A stretch of DNA of 40,279 bases, from assembly GCA_902771595.1 (NCBI GenBank), contig CACXXH010000038.1, forward strand, positions 1 through 40,279. Reading direction: 5' to 3'. The translations under genes and the position numbers were made by a program. The notes under the pieces are model-generated. The model was not told where the DNA came from and did no database searches. It saw only the letters and a list, made by a program, of their open reading frames with translations. The stretch is from Fibrobacter succinogenes. Its GTDB lineage: Bacteria; Fibrobacterota; Fibrobacteria; Fibrobacterales; Fibrobacteraceae. Shown here one piece after another: positions 9,428 to 17,640 of the stretch (position 1 is its first letter; every line of letters begins with the position of its first letter).

Positions 9428-9596
9428 TTCGGTCCTGCGGCGTCGTTCTGCTCGTTTCTGACTTTGACTACGGTTTTAATGTTTTTGAATCCATTCGCTG
9501 AACGAAATTGATTCGGGGTTTGCGGCGTCGTTCTGCTCGCTTCTAGCTTCGGCTTGGAGTTCTGAGCGTCGCTATTTTTTTGCAAAAAACAATCGG

Positions 9597-9626
9597 CTCG
9601 CGGTACTGTTGTACGGCGAGTTTTTT
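9597..9626 (+). terminator. Terminator-like hairpin at the end of the repeat cluster
   Basis: CTCGCGGTAC (9597-9606) pairs with GTACGGCGAG (9611-9620), one mismatch, with a 4-nt TGTT loop and six T directly after. In the plus direction this is a good intrinsic terminator shape, and its arms reuse the CTCGCCGTAC motif of the repeats. It could stop transcription leaving the MMPL gene before it runs into the glycosyltransferase gene. Confidence 0.55.
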
Positions 9627-9644
9627 GTTTTGAAAGCGGCGGGG

Positions 9645-10853
9645 TTATTTTGCCGCGATGTTGCGGTAGAGTTCCAACTGGCGGGTAAAGCAGTCCTTCC
9701 AGCTGAACTTTTCGGCGTAGGCGCGGGCTTTCTGCTTCATGCCCTGCATGTCGGTGCGGTAGAGTTCCGCGATGGCGTCTGCCAGCGCTTGGGGCGTGCG
9801 TTCGCTCAGGATTGTACCTGCGCCCGATTCGGTCACGTGTTCGAATGCGGCGCCTGCGGCTGCCCCGACGAGCGCGTTCCCGCTGGCCATGCTCTCGAGA
9901 ATGGAAAGCCCGAAGGTCTCCCAGCCCGAAAGCGCGAGCCCGATGTCGGCGCTTGCGTAGTAGCGTGCCATCTCGTCGATGGAATTGATGAACCCGATGT
10001 AGCGCACGTGCTCGTGCTTGCTTGCCGCTTCCTGCACCAGCGGGAGGCTCGGGCCTGTTCCCGCGAATACGATGGCGGGCTCGTGCCCCAGTTTCTCTGC
10101 GAGTATGTCATATGCGCCGAGAATGAGGTCTATTCCCTTCTCGTTGCAATGCCTGTGCGGGAAGAATATGACGAGGCGGTCGGGATTCCCGGCCTTGAGC
10201 TCGTTGACGAGCGCTTCGTCCCTCTTTGCGGGGGAGAACATGTTGATGTCGCAGCCGAGCGGAATCCACTGTGGGTTAGGCAGCCCGTTCTTGCGCAGGC
10301 GTGCCATTGCCTCTTTCGAGGAGGCTTCGATGCAGTCAAAATCCTTGAATTCCTTGCGGGCGTACCAGAAGGCTTCCTTGCGGGCGAACCTCCCGATTCC
10401 GGCTCCGAGTTTCTGCGCTACGGGGCGCCCCACGTAGGTCACGGGGAAGTCCGCGTGCCAGAAGGCGACTAGCCTGGATTCGGGGCTGACCCGCTTTGCG
10501 GTATGGCGCACGGCGGTGGGCAAGATGTACGGCGAACCCACTTCGATAATCTCGGGCTTGTACTTTTCGAGTACGGGCGCAATCTGCTTGCGCTTCCACA
10601 TGAAGCGGTATTCCCAGTTGCCCGGGAACCGGAACGCTTCTACGTGTTCGACAATCAGGCCGTCGCTGCGTACTTCGGTAAATGTCTTCGAGTCGGGCAT
10701 CACGAACACTTCGAGCACGTCGCTCTGCTGTTCGTAGAACGCCATCTTCTGCAGGTGGTAGCGGCGTACGCCGCCGCCCGAGGGGCTCCAGAAGTTGTTG
10801 AAGTCGACTATGGTGAACTTGCGCCTGTTCTCTGCGTCCATCGGGTATTCCAT
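9645..10853 (-). CDS. GT4-family glycosyltransferase
   Basis: A 402-residue cytoplasmic GT-B enzyme. The N-terminal domain opens with FTIVDFNNFWSPSGGGVRRY, with the glycine-rich acceptor-side loop typical of the family. The C-terminal Rossmann domain holds the nucleotide-sugar motif GWETFGLSILESMASGNA, with the EX7E-type pair of glutamates. The start ATG overlaps the stop of the upstream primase-like gene as TGATG, so the two are translationally coupled. The donor and acceptor are not evident, and no other polysaccharide genes are near. An MPxDSKTF-like segment after the first strands fits a family that builds surface glycans or modifies lipids. Confidence 0.88.
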   Translation of the reverse strand: MEYPMDAENRRKFTIVDFNNFWSPSGGGVRRYHLQKMAFYEQQSDVLEVFVMPDSKTFTEVRSDGLIVEHVEAFRFPGNWEYRFMWKRKQIAPVLEKYKPEIIEVGSPYILPTAVRHTAKRVSPESRLVAFWHADFPVTYVGRPVAQKLGAGIGRFARKEAFWYARKEFKDFDCIEASSKEAMARLRKNGLPNPQWIPLGCDINMFSPAKRDEALVNELKAGNPDRLVIFFPHRHCNEKGIDLILGAYDILAEKLGHEPAIVFAGTGPSLPLVQEAASKHEHVRYIGFINSIDEMARYYASADIGLALSGWETFGLSILESMASGNALVGAAAGAAFEHVTESGAGTILSERTPQALADAIAELYRTDMQGMKQKARAYAEKFSWKDCFTRQLELYRNIAAK

Positions 10854-12733
10854 CAGACTTCGCAGATGCGGTTCGATTCCGGATCGATGGCGAGCAATCC
10901 CTTGTAGAGGCTGCTGTTGCCGAGCCGCTTGGAATCTACGGTCAGGTAATGCTCCTCTTCCCTGGTTTCAAGCCAGTAGATGGCGTCGGAATCGCGCAGG
11001 TAGGCGCGCGGCGCGATGAGGGTCCCATGCTCGTCGACAAGTTCGCCACCCAGGAACAGCGGGATGTCGAGTGCCTTGTATATATCGAGCATCACGGACG
11101 AACGGCGTTCGTGGATGTCGGCGAGGTCGGGCCTGTCGGTGACCTTGAAGTGGTCGATGCCGTCGATCATCACGATGAGGTCGGGGTGTTCGCGTTGTTC
11201 TTCCTTGAGCGTGGCGAGCAGTTCCTTGTTGTCGAACGCGGGCTGGTCTTCCCAGATTTCCAGGCGGTTGTCGCGGACGAATCCCATGATCTTGCGGGTC
11301 GCTTCGAGAATCTTCTGGTTTACTAGTTCGTCTTCGTTTTTCTTGCGGACGTCGAGAACGGACTTGCCGATGAGCATCGCGACGAGCCTGTCGAATATCT
11401 GGCGGCGCGGTGTCTCGAGGGCGATGTAGATGAGCTTCACGCTCGGGTTGCTCTCGATGAGGTCGAGCGCGAGGCTCGAAAGCAGCGACGTCTTGAGGCC
11501 GAACGGGTTCGACGAGACGTAGAAGAGCCCGGACTGGATGCCGTCAATCTTTCGGGTGAACTGCGGGAACGTGTTGAGGAGGTAGCCCACGCATTCGTCG
11601 GGCGGGCAGCCCATTGCCGTGTCGTAGTTCTCCTTGATGTCCTGGAGCAGCATGGAACGGCGGTGGGTATGAATCGTGTCCTCTTCGGTCTCGGCGATCA
11701 GCTTGAGCAGATGGTCGGCGCCGTAGTTGCGCAGCATCAGGTCGAGCGTCTCGTTTTCGGGCAGCACGATGGACTTGAACTTCAGTCCCTGCGTTTCCGC
11801 CATCTTCAGGTACTTCTGGATGCGGAATTCCTGCTCCCTGCGGTTCGGTTCCCTGCGGAGGATGAAGGTCACGGAGTCGGCCCCGCAAGCCTTCAGCTTG
11901 TACAGGTGGCTCATCGTGAGTTCCTGGTACATGGTCGAGACTACGCCCGGAATGCCGGCGAGGTCCGCGGTAAGCGCGTCGAACATGCCTTCCACGATGA
12001 TGGGCTTGTCGTTATCGGGCTGGATGTTGAACGGGATGTCGCCCGGGCCCGATGCATAAGAAATGTAGGGGTTGTGCTCCTCGTCGTTTTCCATGGAGCG
12101 TCCGTACACGGAGTGGATGAGCCCCTTGGAATTGCGTGCCGGGATGGTGATGCGCGGCTCGCGGTAGTCTTCGAGGTTGTCGAGGTAGAACGCGACCTGG
12201 TGGCGCTCGATGCCCGAAAGCATGCAGTAGCTGTAGAACGGCTCCGGGTCGCCGCTGTAGTAGCCGAGACCGTAGAGCTGGGCCTGGCCGATGCTCCAGC
12301 CGCGGCTTTCCAAGAATTCCGCCGAGGACGGGCTCTTGCAGGCGGCCCAGTGGCAGTAGCGCACGAAGTTCTCGAGGACGCGCGACTTCTCGCCGCCGAT
12401 TTCCTTGATCCAAGGATGTTCGTCGGGATCCGTTTCCTGTTCCTGTTCACGGGTGCCTAAAAACTCGGTAGCCTCGGCGCGAGCGGACTGCTCGTCCAGG
12501 CCGTTGAAACGGCTCCTCATCACGAATTCGACGAGGTCGCCTTCGCTCCCGCACTGCAGGCAGCGGTAACGCCAGTAGCCCAGCGCGTCGTAGAAGAACA
12601 GCGACGTCTCTTCGGGCGAATGGAACGGACAGCACGAAATTAGATTCCTTCCCCAACGGCTCAGGGGTACACCCAACTGTCTCGGGTGAGTCTTCTTGCG
12701 CATGATTCCGGCGTGTTCTTGATCGATGACCAT
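10853..12733 (-). CDS. CHC2 zinc finger-Toprim-RecA primase/helicase-like protein
   Basis: The frame extends to 12748, but AGAGAGG sits 5 nt before the second ATG at 12733, so I start there (626 residues). Domains in order: a CHC2 zinc finger (C35, H38, C58, C61); a Toprim-like domain starting KPIIVEGMFDAL with the conserved E248; and a DnaB-like RecA domain with P-loop SNPFGLKTS (K414), ALET, and Walker B VMIDGIDHF (D524). This is the order of phage T7 gp4-type primase-helicases. The Toprim acidic motif that should read DGD is ILRREP (291-296), and the later DPD-type motif is also lost, so primer synthesis is doubtful. The first P-loop glycine is Ser. It is coupled to the downstream glycosyltransferase. 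Its role is unknown; an accessory replication or repair factor is a guess. Confidence 0.75.
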   Translation of the reverse strand: MVIDQEHAGIMRKKTHPRQLGVPLSRWGRNLISCCPFHSPEETSLFFYDALGYWRYRCLQCGSEGDLVEFVMRSRFNGLDEQSARAEATEFLGTREQEQETDPDEHPWIKEIGGEKSRVLENFVRYCHWAACKSPSSAEFLESRGWSIGQAQLYGLGYYSGDPEPFYSYCMLSGIERHQVAFYLDNLEDYREPRITIPARNSKGLIHSVYGRSMENDEEHNPYISYASGPGDIPFNIQPDNDKPIIVEGMFDALTADLAGIPGVVSTMYQELTMSHLYKLKACGADSVTFILRREPNRREQEFRIQKYLKMAETQGLKFKSIVLPENETLDLMLRNYGADHLLKLIAETEEDTIHTHRRSMLLQDIKENYDTAMGCPPDECVGYLLNTFPQFTRKIDGIQSGLFYVSSNPFGLKTSLLSSLALDLIESNPSVKLIYIALETPRRQIFDRLVAMLIGKSVLDVRKKNEDELVNQKILEATRKIMGFVRDNRLEIWEDQPAFDNKELLATLKEEQREHPDLIVMIDGIDHFKVTDRPDLADIHERRSSVMLDIYKALDIPLFLGGELVDEHGTLIAPRAYLRDSDAIYWLETREEEHYLTVDSKRLGNSSLYKGLLAIDPESNRICEV

Positions 12734-12814
12734 AAAAACCTCTCTCATGGAAAATCTAATAAGAAATTACATAAAACGGATAACGCAGATTCACTATTTA
12801 TCTAATTTGAAAGC

Positions 12815-13393
12815 ATGATTATACTCGGAATCGACCCCGGCTCCATAACGACGGGCTACGCCTTCCTGAAGGCGGAAAAAGGGAAGGTGGATGTGCTCGA
12901 ATATGGCGTATTCCATGCGAAGGCGACCCTCCCGGTCGAAGACCGCCTGTTGCAAATCGTGACCGAGCTGGAAGCGCGGCTCGATGTGTACCGCCCTGAA
13001 GCGCTCGCCATGGAAGGCGTGTTCTTTGCGAAGAACGCGAAGAGCGCCCTCGTGCTCGGACATATCCGCGGGGCCATCCTCGTCGCATGCCGCCGCCGCG
13101 GGATGTTGTTCAGCGAATACCCGCCTAAGATCGTCAAGCAGGCGGTCACGGGCGACGGAAGTGCTGCCAAGGAGCAGGTGGCGAACATGGTGTTCGCGCG
13201 GCTGGGTATAGAGCATTCCGACCTTCCGCTCGATGCATCCGATGCGCTCGCGATTGCGTGGACGCATGCGAACCCGGCTCCGCTTTCGGCGGCGCTAGTG
13301 GCCCGTGCGGGGAAACCTGTCCACCGCAAGAAAAAGGCCAGCGTTTCGGAATGGAAGGCGCTTGTCGAAAAGATGGGAGGGACTATCCAGTGA
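12815..13393 (+). CDS. ruvC: Holliday junction resolvase RuvC
   Basis: Endonuclease that cuts Holliday junctions at the end of homologous recombination, working with RuvAB. The 192-residue protein begins MIILGIDPGSITTGYAFL, and the four catalytic acids are present: D7, E67, D140 and D143, matching E. coli D7/E66/D138/D141. Length is slightly above the usual 165-180 because of a basic C-terminal tail (HRKKKASVSEWK). ruvA and ruvB are not in the window. Its last codons overlap the start of the peptidase gene as GTGA. Confidence 0.95.
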   Translation: MIILGIDPGSITTGYAFLKAEKGKVDVLEYGVFHAKATLPVEDRLLQIVTELEARLDVYRPEALAMEGVFFAKNAKSALVLGHIRGAILVACRRRGMLFSEYPPKIVKQAVTGDGSAAKEQVANMVFARLGIEHSDLPLDASDALAIAWTHANPAPLSAALVARAGKPVHRKKKASVSEWKALVEKMGGTIQ

Positions 13394-14064
13394 GTGCAGA
13401 AATCCTTTTGCCCTATGGCCTCGGTTCGCCGGACCTGGTCGAATACCAGAATGGTTACTTTGTTTGTAAAGACGTTTGCGGCGACCTGCAAAAACTTTCG
13501 CAGTTGCTGCAACGGAACGGCTTTAGCCTGCGGCTAGAGTCTGCGTACCGCCCGTTCGAAAAGCAGTTGTCTATCTGGAACCGCAAGGCCCGCGGTGAAC
13601 TTGCACTGCTCGATGATTCCGGCAAACCCATGGAACGCCCGCAGGACGAAGAAGAACTGATGCATGCGATTCTCACCTGGTCGGCCCTTCCCGGTGCGAG
13701 CCGCCATCACTTGGGTACCGACATCGACGTGGTCGACGGGAACGCGTGTCCTGAAGGTTACGAGGTGCAGCTCACGCCCGACGAGTGCACGGGAATGTTC
13801 GCGAAGTTCCACGAGTTCCTGACGGCGATTTTCGAGTCGCGCGAATCGTTCGGCTTCAACCGCGTGTTCGTTCCCGGCAGGGGAAAAATCAGGCCCGAGG
13901 GCTGGCACATCGCGCACCTGCCCACGTCGCGCAGAATGCTGGAAGGCTTTTCTCTGGACACGCTCCGTAGCATATACGAGAAGAGCGATATCGCCTGCAA
14001 GGACGCCATCCTCGCCAACCTGCCGCAGCTCGCGGAAGACTACATCTACCCGTATTTTATTTAA
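13390..14064 (+). CDS. M15-family D-Ala-D-Ala carboxypeptidase (VanY-like)
   Basis: Probable zinc peptidase acting on peptidoglycan stem peptides. I start it at the GTG at 13390, which overlaps the ruvC stop and has GGGAGG 9 nt upstream; the frame is open further up inside ruvC but has no signal there. The 224 residues show the M15 pattern: SAYRPFEKQL (SxYR..Q), then ALPGASRHHLGTDIDVV with zinc ligands H106 and D113, and GWHIAHLP with the third ligand His. There is no signal peptide, which is odd for a wall enzyme, so it may act on recycled muropeptides in the cytoplasm. A broken mpaA, another murein-peptide enzyme gene, lies convergently downstream. Confidence 0.85.
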   Translation: MSAEILLPYGLGSPDLVEYQNGYFVCKDVCGDLQKLSQLLQRNGFSLRLESAYRPFEKQLSIWNRKARGELALLDDSGKPMERPQDEEELMHAILTWSALPGASRHHLGTDIDVVDGNACPEGYEVQLTPDECTGMFAKFHEFLTAIFESRESFGFNRVFVPGRGKIRPEGWHIAHLPTSRRMLEGFSLDTLRSIYEKSDIACKDAILANLPQLAEDYIYPYFI

Positions 14065-14085
14065 AAGATCAGGTGATTAAAAGAT

Positions 14086-14159
14086 AATGTGAAATGTGGA
14101 ATGAAAGGTGTTACTCTTTTTTCATTTCACATTTTACACTACACATTTCACATTTTTTT
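14086..14159 (+). terminator. Long inverted repeat with T-run between convergent genes
   Basis: AATGTGAAATGTG (14086-14098) is perfectly complementary to CACATTTCACATT (14142-14154), with a further weaker stem inside, and is followed by a T-run from 14153. In the plus direction it can end the ruvC/peptidase transcript. On the minus strand the last codons and stop of the mpaA remnant lie inside the hairpin. Confidence 0.7.
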
Positions 14160-14734
14160 TAGCCACTTCGCGAAGTCTTTCCCGTACCTTTCGTAGAGCG
14201 CTTCCGGCGACAGGCGCGGCAGTTCCAGCGTAACGCATTCCGGTCTGTTTTGCAGGTCGTCCGCGCGGCCTTCCTTGCACCATGTCCCGAGGCTCCCGGG
14301 CGTCGGGTATCCGATGTCGGGCTTCCACGGCAGGCGGAACGTTTCGCACAGGCTTTGCACCAGCGGGCTCTTTTCGGGGGCGTCGATACACCCGATGGGG
14401 GCGTGCATCGAGAGACGGACCTCACGTGTACGGGCTCGCTGCTCCAGTTCGATGTCGGGAAGTTGCGGTTCAGGTCGACGCCGTTCGCGTTCGCGCGGGT
14501 TCCGAGCGTAATGCCGTCGGGGTTCGCGCACAGCACGAATGCGGTATGTTCCATCATGCATCCGCACAGGCGGAGCGCGCGGCTCAGCAGGAACGTCGTT
14601 TCGGGCTCTTCGCCATGGATGCCTGCGATGACCAGCAGGTGGCAGTCACCGTCGCAGGGAATATAACGAAGCGGACATCCCGTTGCGGAACGCCCGTATT
14701 CTTTGAAGGGTAAGTGAAGGACTCCGGAGAACAT
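14148..14734 (-). pseudogene. mpaA: Broken murein peptide amidase gene (mpaA remnant)
   Basis: MpaA is an M14-type zinc amidase that cleaves the L-Ala-gamma-D-Glu-mDAP tripeptide during murein recycling. The first frame (from 14734) reads EYGRSATGCPL, AGIHGEEPETT (zinc His and Glu), CANPDGITLGTRANANGVDL and NRNFPTSNWSSEPVH. The rest is in another frame: MHAPIGCIDAPEK (third zinc ligand), DIGYPTPGSLGTWCKEGR and LELPRLSPEAL. The frames meet near 14410-14425. About 40-45 residues usually found there (the YRWNSxxEERD region up to the FHDP motif, as in E. coli MpaA) are missing. A deletion not divisible by three explains both facts. It follows pssA by 36 nt, probably in one transcript. Confidence 0.8.
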
Positions 14735-14770
14735 GCGAAAATCCGAACTGTTCTCTATGGCGCCAAGCGT

Positions 14771-15559
14771 TTACTTTTCGCTTTCGGCCTTTGCCTCTTC
14801 GATAATCTTGCTGCGCTGGACGAGGCCGAGTCCAAGACCGATGATGAGGTAGCCGAGTCCGAGGACGAGCAGGTATTCCAGGATGATCATCTTTTCGGAG
14901 ATGAACATGAAACCGGCGATGTAGGTCAACACGACGAGTACGGCCTGGAAAAGGTTAAGAGCCTTGCTCTTGCGCGGCTGGAGCTTCGGGAGGAACAGCG
15001 GGGATACCATCAGGAAGCCCGTAATGAGAAGGACGACGACCGGCAGGTAAATGAGAATGCTGGAGGTGTCGGCGAAGACGTCCTTGTTCTTGAAGAACAC
15101 GACGAGGATGGCGTTGGCTGCACCGACGAAGGTCGTGGGCACGCCGGAGAAATGGTGATGGTAGCAGTCCGCATCGCAGGCGTTGTACTTGGCGAGGCGC
15201 ATGGCGGCGCAGAGGACGTAGACCGAGAATCCGACCGCCATCAGGGGAACGTTCGCTTCGAAGAAGGAGGGCGAAAGGGTCTTGTAGGCGAAGAGGATGC
15301 TGAATGCGGGGGCGAGGCCGAACGCGATAAGGTCGGCGAGGCTATCGAACTGCGCACCGAATTCCGAACTGGCGTTCACGAGACGTGCAGCAAAACCGTC
15401 GAGCTTGTCGAGGAGGACGCTTAGGATGATGAAGTAGGCACCCATGAGGATAGGGTCTTTTGCTGTGAATGCTCCTGTTGTCCAGCAGATGGAAAATGCG
15501 CCCAGAAGAAAGTTCAGGCTGGTGAATGCATTCGGCAAAATAAAACGAGTCTTACCCAT
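14771..15559 (-). CDS. pssA: CDP-diacylglycerol-serine O-phosphatidyltransferase
   Basis: Inner-membrane enzyme making phosphatidylserine, the precursor of phosphatidylethanolamine. The CDP-alcohol phosphotransferase signature DG(x2)AR(x8)G(x3)D(x3)D is intact in the stretch from DGFAARLVNA to FDSLAD. The protein has several hydrophobic helices and a C-terminal cytoplasmic tail. The start is the ATG at 15559 because GGAG lies 6 nt upstream; a GTG at 15571 overlaps that Shine-Dalgarno site and is unlikely. The mpaA remnant follows downstream. The decarboxylase gene (psd), its usual partner, is not in the window. Confidence 0.93.
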   Translation of the reverse strand: MGKTRFILPNAFTSLNFLLGAFSICWTTGAFTAKDPILMGAYFIILSVLLDKLDGFAARLVNASSEFGAQFDSLADLIAFGLAPAFSILFAYKTLSPSFFEANVPLMAVGFSVYVLCAAMRLAKYNACDADCYHHHFSGVPTTFVGAANAILVVFFKNKDVFADTSSILIYLPVVVLLITGFLMVSPLFLPKLQPRKSKALNLFQAVLVVLTYIAGFMFISEKMIILEYLLVLGLGYLIIGLGLGLVQRSKIIEEAKAESEK

Positions 15560-15670
15560 AAAAATCTCCACTATAAAGTGCTATCGGAAAGATAGATTTT
15601 TTATGCTACAGGAGGAGGTTGGGATGGATGAAAATAGTTACTTGTTCCGAGTTCTGAGTTGCTAACATAA

Positions 15671-15698
15671 CAGGTATCAAGATGATTCTTGATACCTG
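15671..15698 (-). terminator. Hairpin past the substrate-binding protein gene
   Basis: CAGGTATCAAG (15671-15681) pairs perfectly over 11 bp with CTTGATACCTG (15688-15698), 6-nt loop. It lies about 54 nt past the stop of the minus-strand substrate-binding protein gene and upstream of pssA. The T-run after it is poor, so termination is likely but not certain. Confidence 0.5.
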
Positions 15699-15752
15699 AA
15701 AATCTAGTGACCAGTAACTATTGACTAATAACCAATAATCGCACCGCAGGTG

Positions 15753-17525
15753 CTACTTGACCGGCTGGATTTCCCACAGGGCCTTCACGCCGGCTGCCAC
15801 GATCAGGTGCTGCGGAGGCGCGTACGGGTTTTCCTCGGTGGGGAAGTTGGTCCAGTGCTTGGTGGAGAACTGGTAGTACTGCGTGGGGCGGTACATGACC
15901 GGAAGTACCGGTATGGTCTCCATGAATATCTTGTTCAGTTCGCGGTAGGCGTTCGTGAGTTCTTCTTCGGACGTGATGGTCGGAATCTTCGCGAGCAGCA
16001 GGTTCGCGTCGTCGTTCTTGAAGCGGCCCTGGTTCGAGAATGCGTCTTCGCCGACAGGCTTGAGGGCGACGCTTCCCATTACCTGGTCGAAGCGTGTCCA
16101 CGGGGTCGCTGCCGAAAGTTCCGCGGTCTGCGTCTTCATGGCGAGGTCGAATGTGCAATGGCGCAGGTTCTTGTCCCACTCGCTGTAGTCCACGAAGTTC
16201 TGTTCGGCGGTGATGCCGACTTCGCCGAAGGATTCCACGATGACCTTGATGGCGTCTTCCCAGTCGGTCCAGCCCTGCGGGCATTCGATGCTGATGGGGC
16301 GGACGGGTTTGCCCTGCTTGTCGAGTAGCTTGCCCTCGGCATTCCAGGTGTAACCGGCTTCGGTGAGGATTTCCTTCGCCTTCTCTGTATTATAAGTGTA
16401 ACCGTACTTGTCGGCGTCTTCCTTGTTGAAGAAGCGGGCTTCGGGGCCGAACGGCAAGATAAAGCCGGCCTGGATGGCAGGCGTGTAGTTGGAGTTCGCC
16501 CTGGACTTGATCTTCTCGAAGTTCACGGAATGCGCGAGCGCCCTGCGGAACGCGGGATCGGTGAACGGCTCGACCTGCTGGTTGATGATGAGCGTCGTGA
16601 TGGAACCCGGAAGGTGGTAGGGTTCCTCGCGGCTCCAGGCGCGGATGCCGTCCTTGGCCTTGTTCCAGATTTGCGGGAGGAATATCGACGAGACGTCGAG
16701 GTATCCCTTTGTCATTGCGCTATTGAAATGATTGTTGCCGTTGTACAGTGAGTGGATAATGTATTTCGGTGCGGGCTGCTTGCCCCCGTGGTTCGCATTG
16801 CCCCAGTAGTTGTCGTTCCTCTCGAGTACAATCTTGTCGGGCGAGAATGCCTTCAGGTTGTACGGGCCGGAAACGACCGGCATGGAATCGTTCTTGAATT
16901 CCACGACCTTCGCGAAATTGTAGGTCTGGCCATCGCGCGCGGCGGCGATGATGGGTTCGAAAACCGCCTTCGGCAGGATGGATGTCTCCGCAATCGCATT
17001 CAGGATTATGAGCGGGTTCCTGTTGTTGCTTGCGAAATTGAAGACGATATTGTTGTTTCCGTCGGCCTTGACCGAGGAAAGGTACTGCCAGTTTCCATGA
17101 CGCGGGGTAGGAAGAATAGAATCGACGTGGAACGTGAATATGACATCTTCGACGGTCACCGGAGTGCCGTTGTTCCACTTGGCCTTTTCGTCAAGATGAA
17201 CCGTGATGCTGGAATCCGTCTTGGTGAACGAATCCGCAAGCATGGGTTCGAGTTTGTCAGTAATTTGATTATATGTTACAAGAGTCTCATACATCAGGCG
17301 GACATTTCCGTCGATGGGAAAATTCGGGTCGTAATCCAACGGGTTAAACGTCGAAGGAGGAGCCCAATCGAAACCACCAATATAGAGAGTCTCGGAACGC
17401 GGGTATTCGGAGTTGTCGGCGACGTTTTTTTCAGAAGATTCGTCTTCGCAAGCAACGAACACCCCCGCAGTAAAGACCAGCGGGAAAGTTAAACTTGTTC
17501 GTAATAATTTACCAAATATGCTCAT
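15753..17525 (-). CDS. Peptide-type ABC transporter substrate-binding lipoprotein (SBP family 5)
   Basis: An exported 590-residue solute-binding protein. The N-terminus is a signal segment ending at a Cys in GVFVACEDESSEKN, consistent with lipid anchoring. Family 5 landmarks include FNPLDYDPNFPIDGNVRLMY, ETLVTYN, NNGTPVTVEDVIFTFH (the common WxDGxPxTAxDVxF segment), and RRALAHSVNFEKI, where family members have R-A-(L/I)-x-x-A-I-D/N. Such proteins bind oligopeptides, dipeptides, nickel or sugars; the ligand cannot be read here. No permease or ATPase genes adjoin it, so it must work with a transporter encoded elsewhere. A CRP-type palindrome lies about 115 nt upstream. A TAAATT box lies 8 nt before the ATG and no good Shine-Dalgarno site is seen. 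Confidence 0.88.
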   Translation of the reverse strand: MSIFGKLLRTSLTFPLVFTAGVFVACEDESSEKNVADNSEYPRSETLYIGGFDWAPPSTFNPLDYDPNFPIDGNVRLMYETLVTYNQITDKLEPMLADSFTKTDSSITVHLDEKAKWNNGTPVTVEDVIFTFHVDSILPTPRHGNWQYLSSVKADGNNNIVFNFASNNRNPLIILNAIAETSILPKAVFEPIIAAARDGQTYNFAKVVEFKNDSMPVVSGPYNLKAFSPDKIVLERNDNYWGNANHGGKQPAPKYIIHSLYNGNNHFNSAMTKGYLDVSSIFLPQIWNKAKDGIRAWSREEPYHLPGSITTLIINQQVEPFTDPAFRRALAHSVNFEKIKSRANSNYTPAIQAGFILPFGPEARFFNKEDADKYGYTYNTEKAKEILTEAGYTWNAEGKLLDKQGKPVRPISIECPQGWTDWEDAIKVIVESFGEVGITAEQNFVDYSEWDKNLRHCTFDLAMKTQTAELSAATPWTRFDQVMGSVALKPVGEDAFSNQGRFKNDDANLLLAKIPTITSEEELTNAYRELNKIFMETIPVLPVMYRPTQYYQFSTKHWTNFPTEENPYAPPQHLIVAAGVKALWEIQPVK

Positions 17526-17640
17526 ACCATTAAAATTTAGTGAGAATGAATGTTTTTTGCTACTAAATTTTCTTTACAGTAACTCTAAAATGGAATAAAC
17601 GAATGTTATTTCCAACATTTGTAAGTAAAATTTTTCAAAT

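Larger units (their letters stand above)
9098..9626. repeat. Cluster of degenerate direct repeats in a 552-bp gene-free spacer
   Basis: The whole gap between the MMPL gene and the glycosyltransferase gene is built of related units. A 67-nt unit at 9121-9187 recurs at 9291-9357 with only 3 differences. Diverged copies lie at about 9394-9460 and 9482-9546. Between them, CTTCGCATAGCGTCGTT occurs at 9105-9121 and 9205-9221. A roughly 34-nt segment containing GGCTTGGAGTTCTGAGCGTC occurs at 9351-9384 and 9540-9573. Copies 1-3 share a hairpin, GCCGTAC-gattt-GTACGGC. No transposase or convincing protein is encoded. Confidence 0.85.

Noticed and set aside
9255..9461. A 68-codon plus-strand frame in the repeat cluster
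   Set aside because: It runs through the repeats, so its apparent internal peptide repeat only reflects the DNA repeats. No ribosome site, and the frame does not persist in the other copies.
9121..9546. Possible CRISPR array
   Set aside because: The repeated units are long, unequal and diverged, spacing is irregular (170, about 103 and about 88 nt) and the intervening DNA is itself repeated. No cas genes are present.
15572..15670. Short plus-strand peptide frame with a GGAGGAGG-like site at about 15610
   Set aside because: The GGAGGAGG is followed by an ATG at 15624, but the frame has only about a dozen codons, ending at the TAG/TGA-rich spacer, and no promoter or conserved feature supports it.
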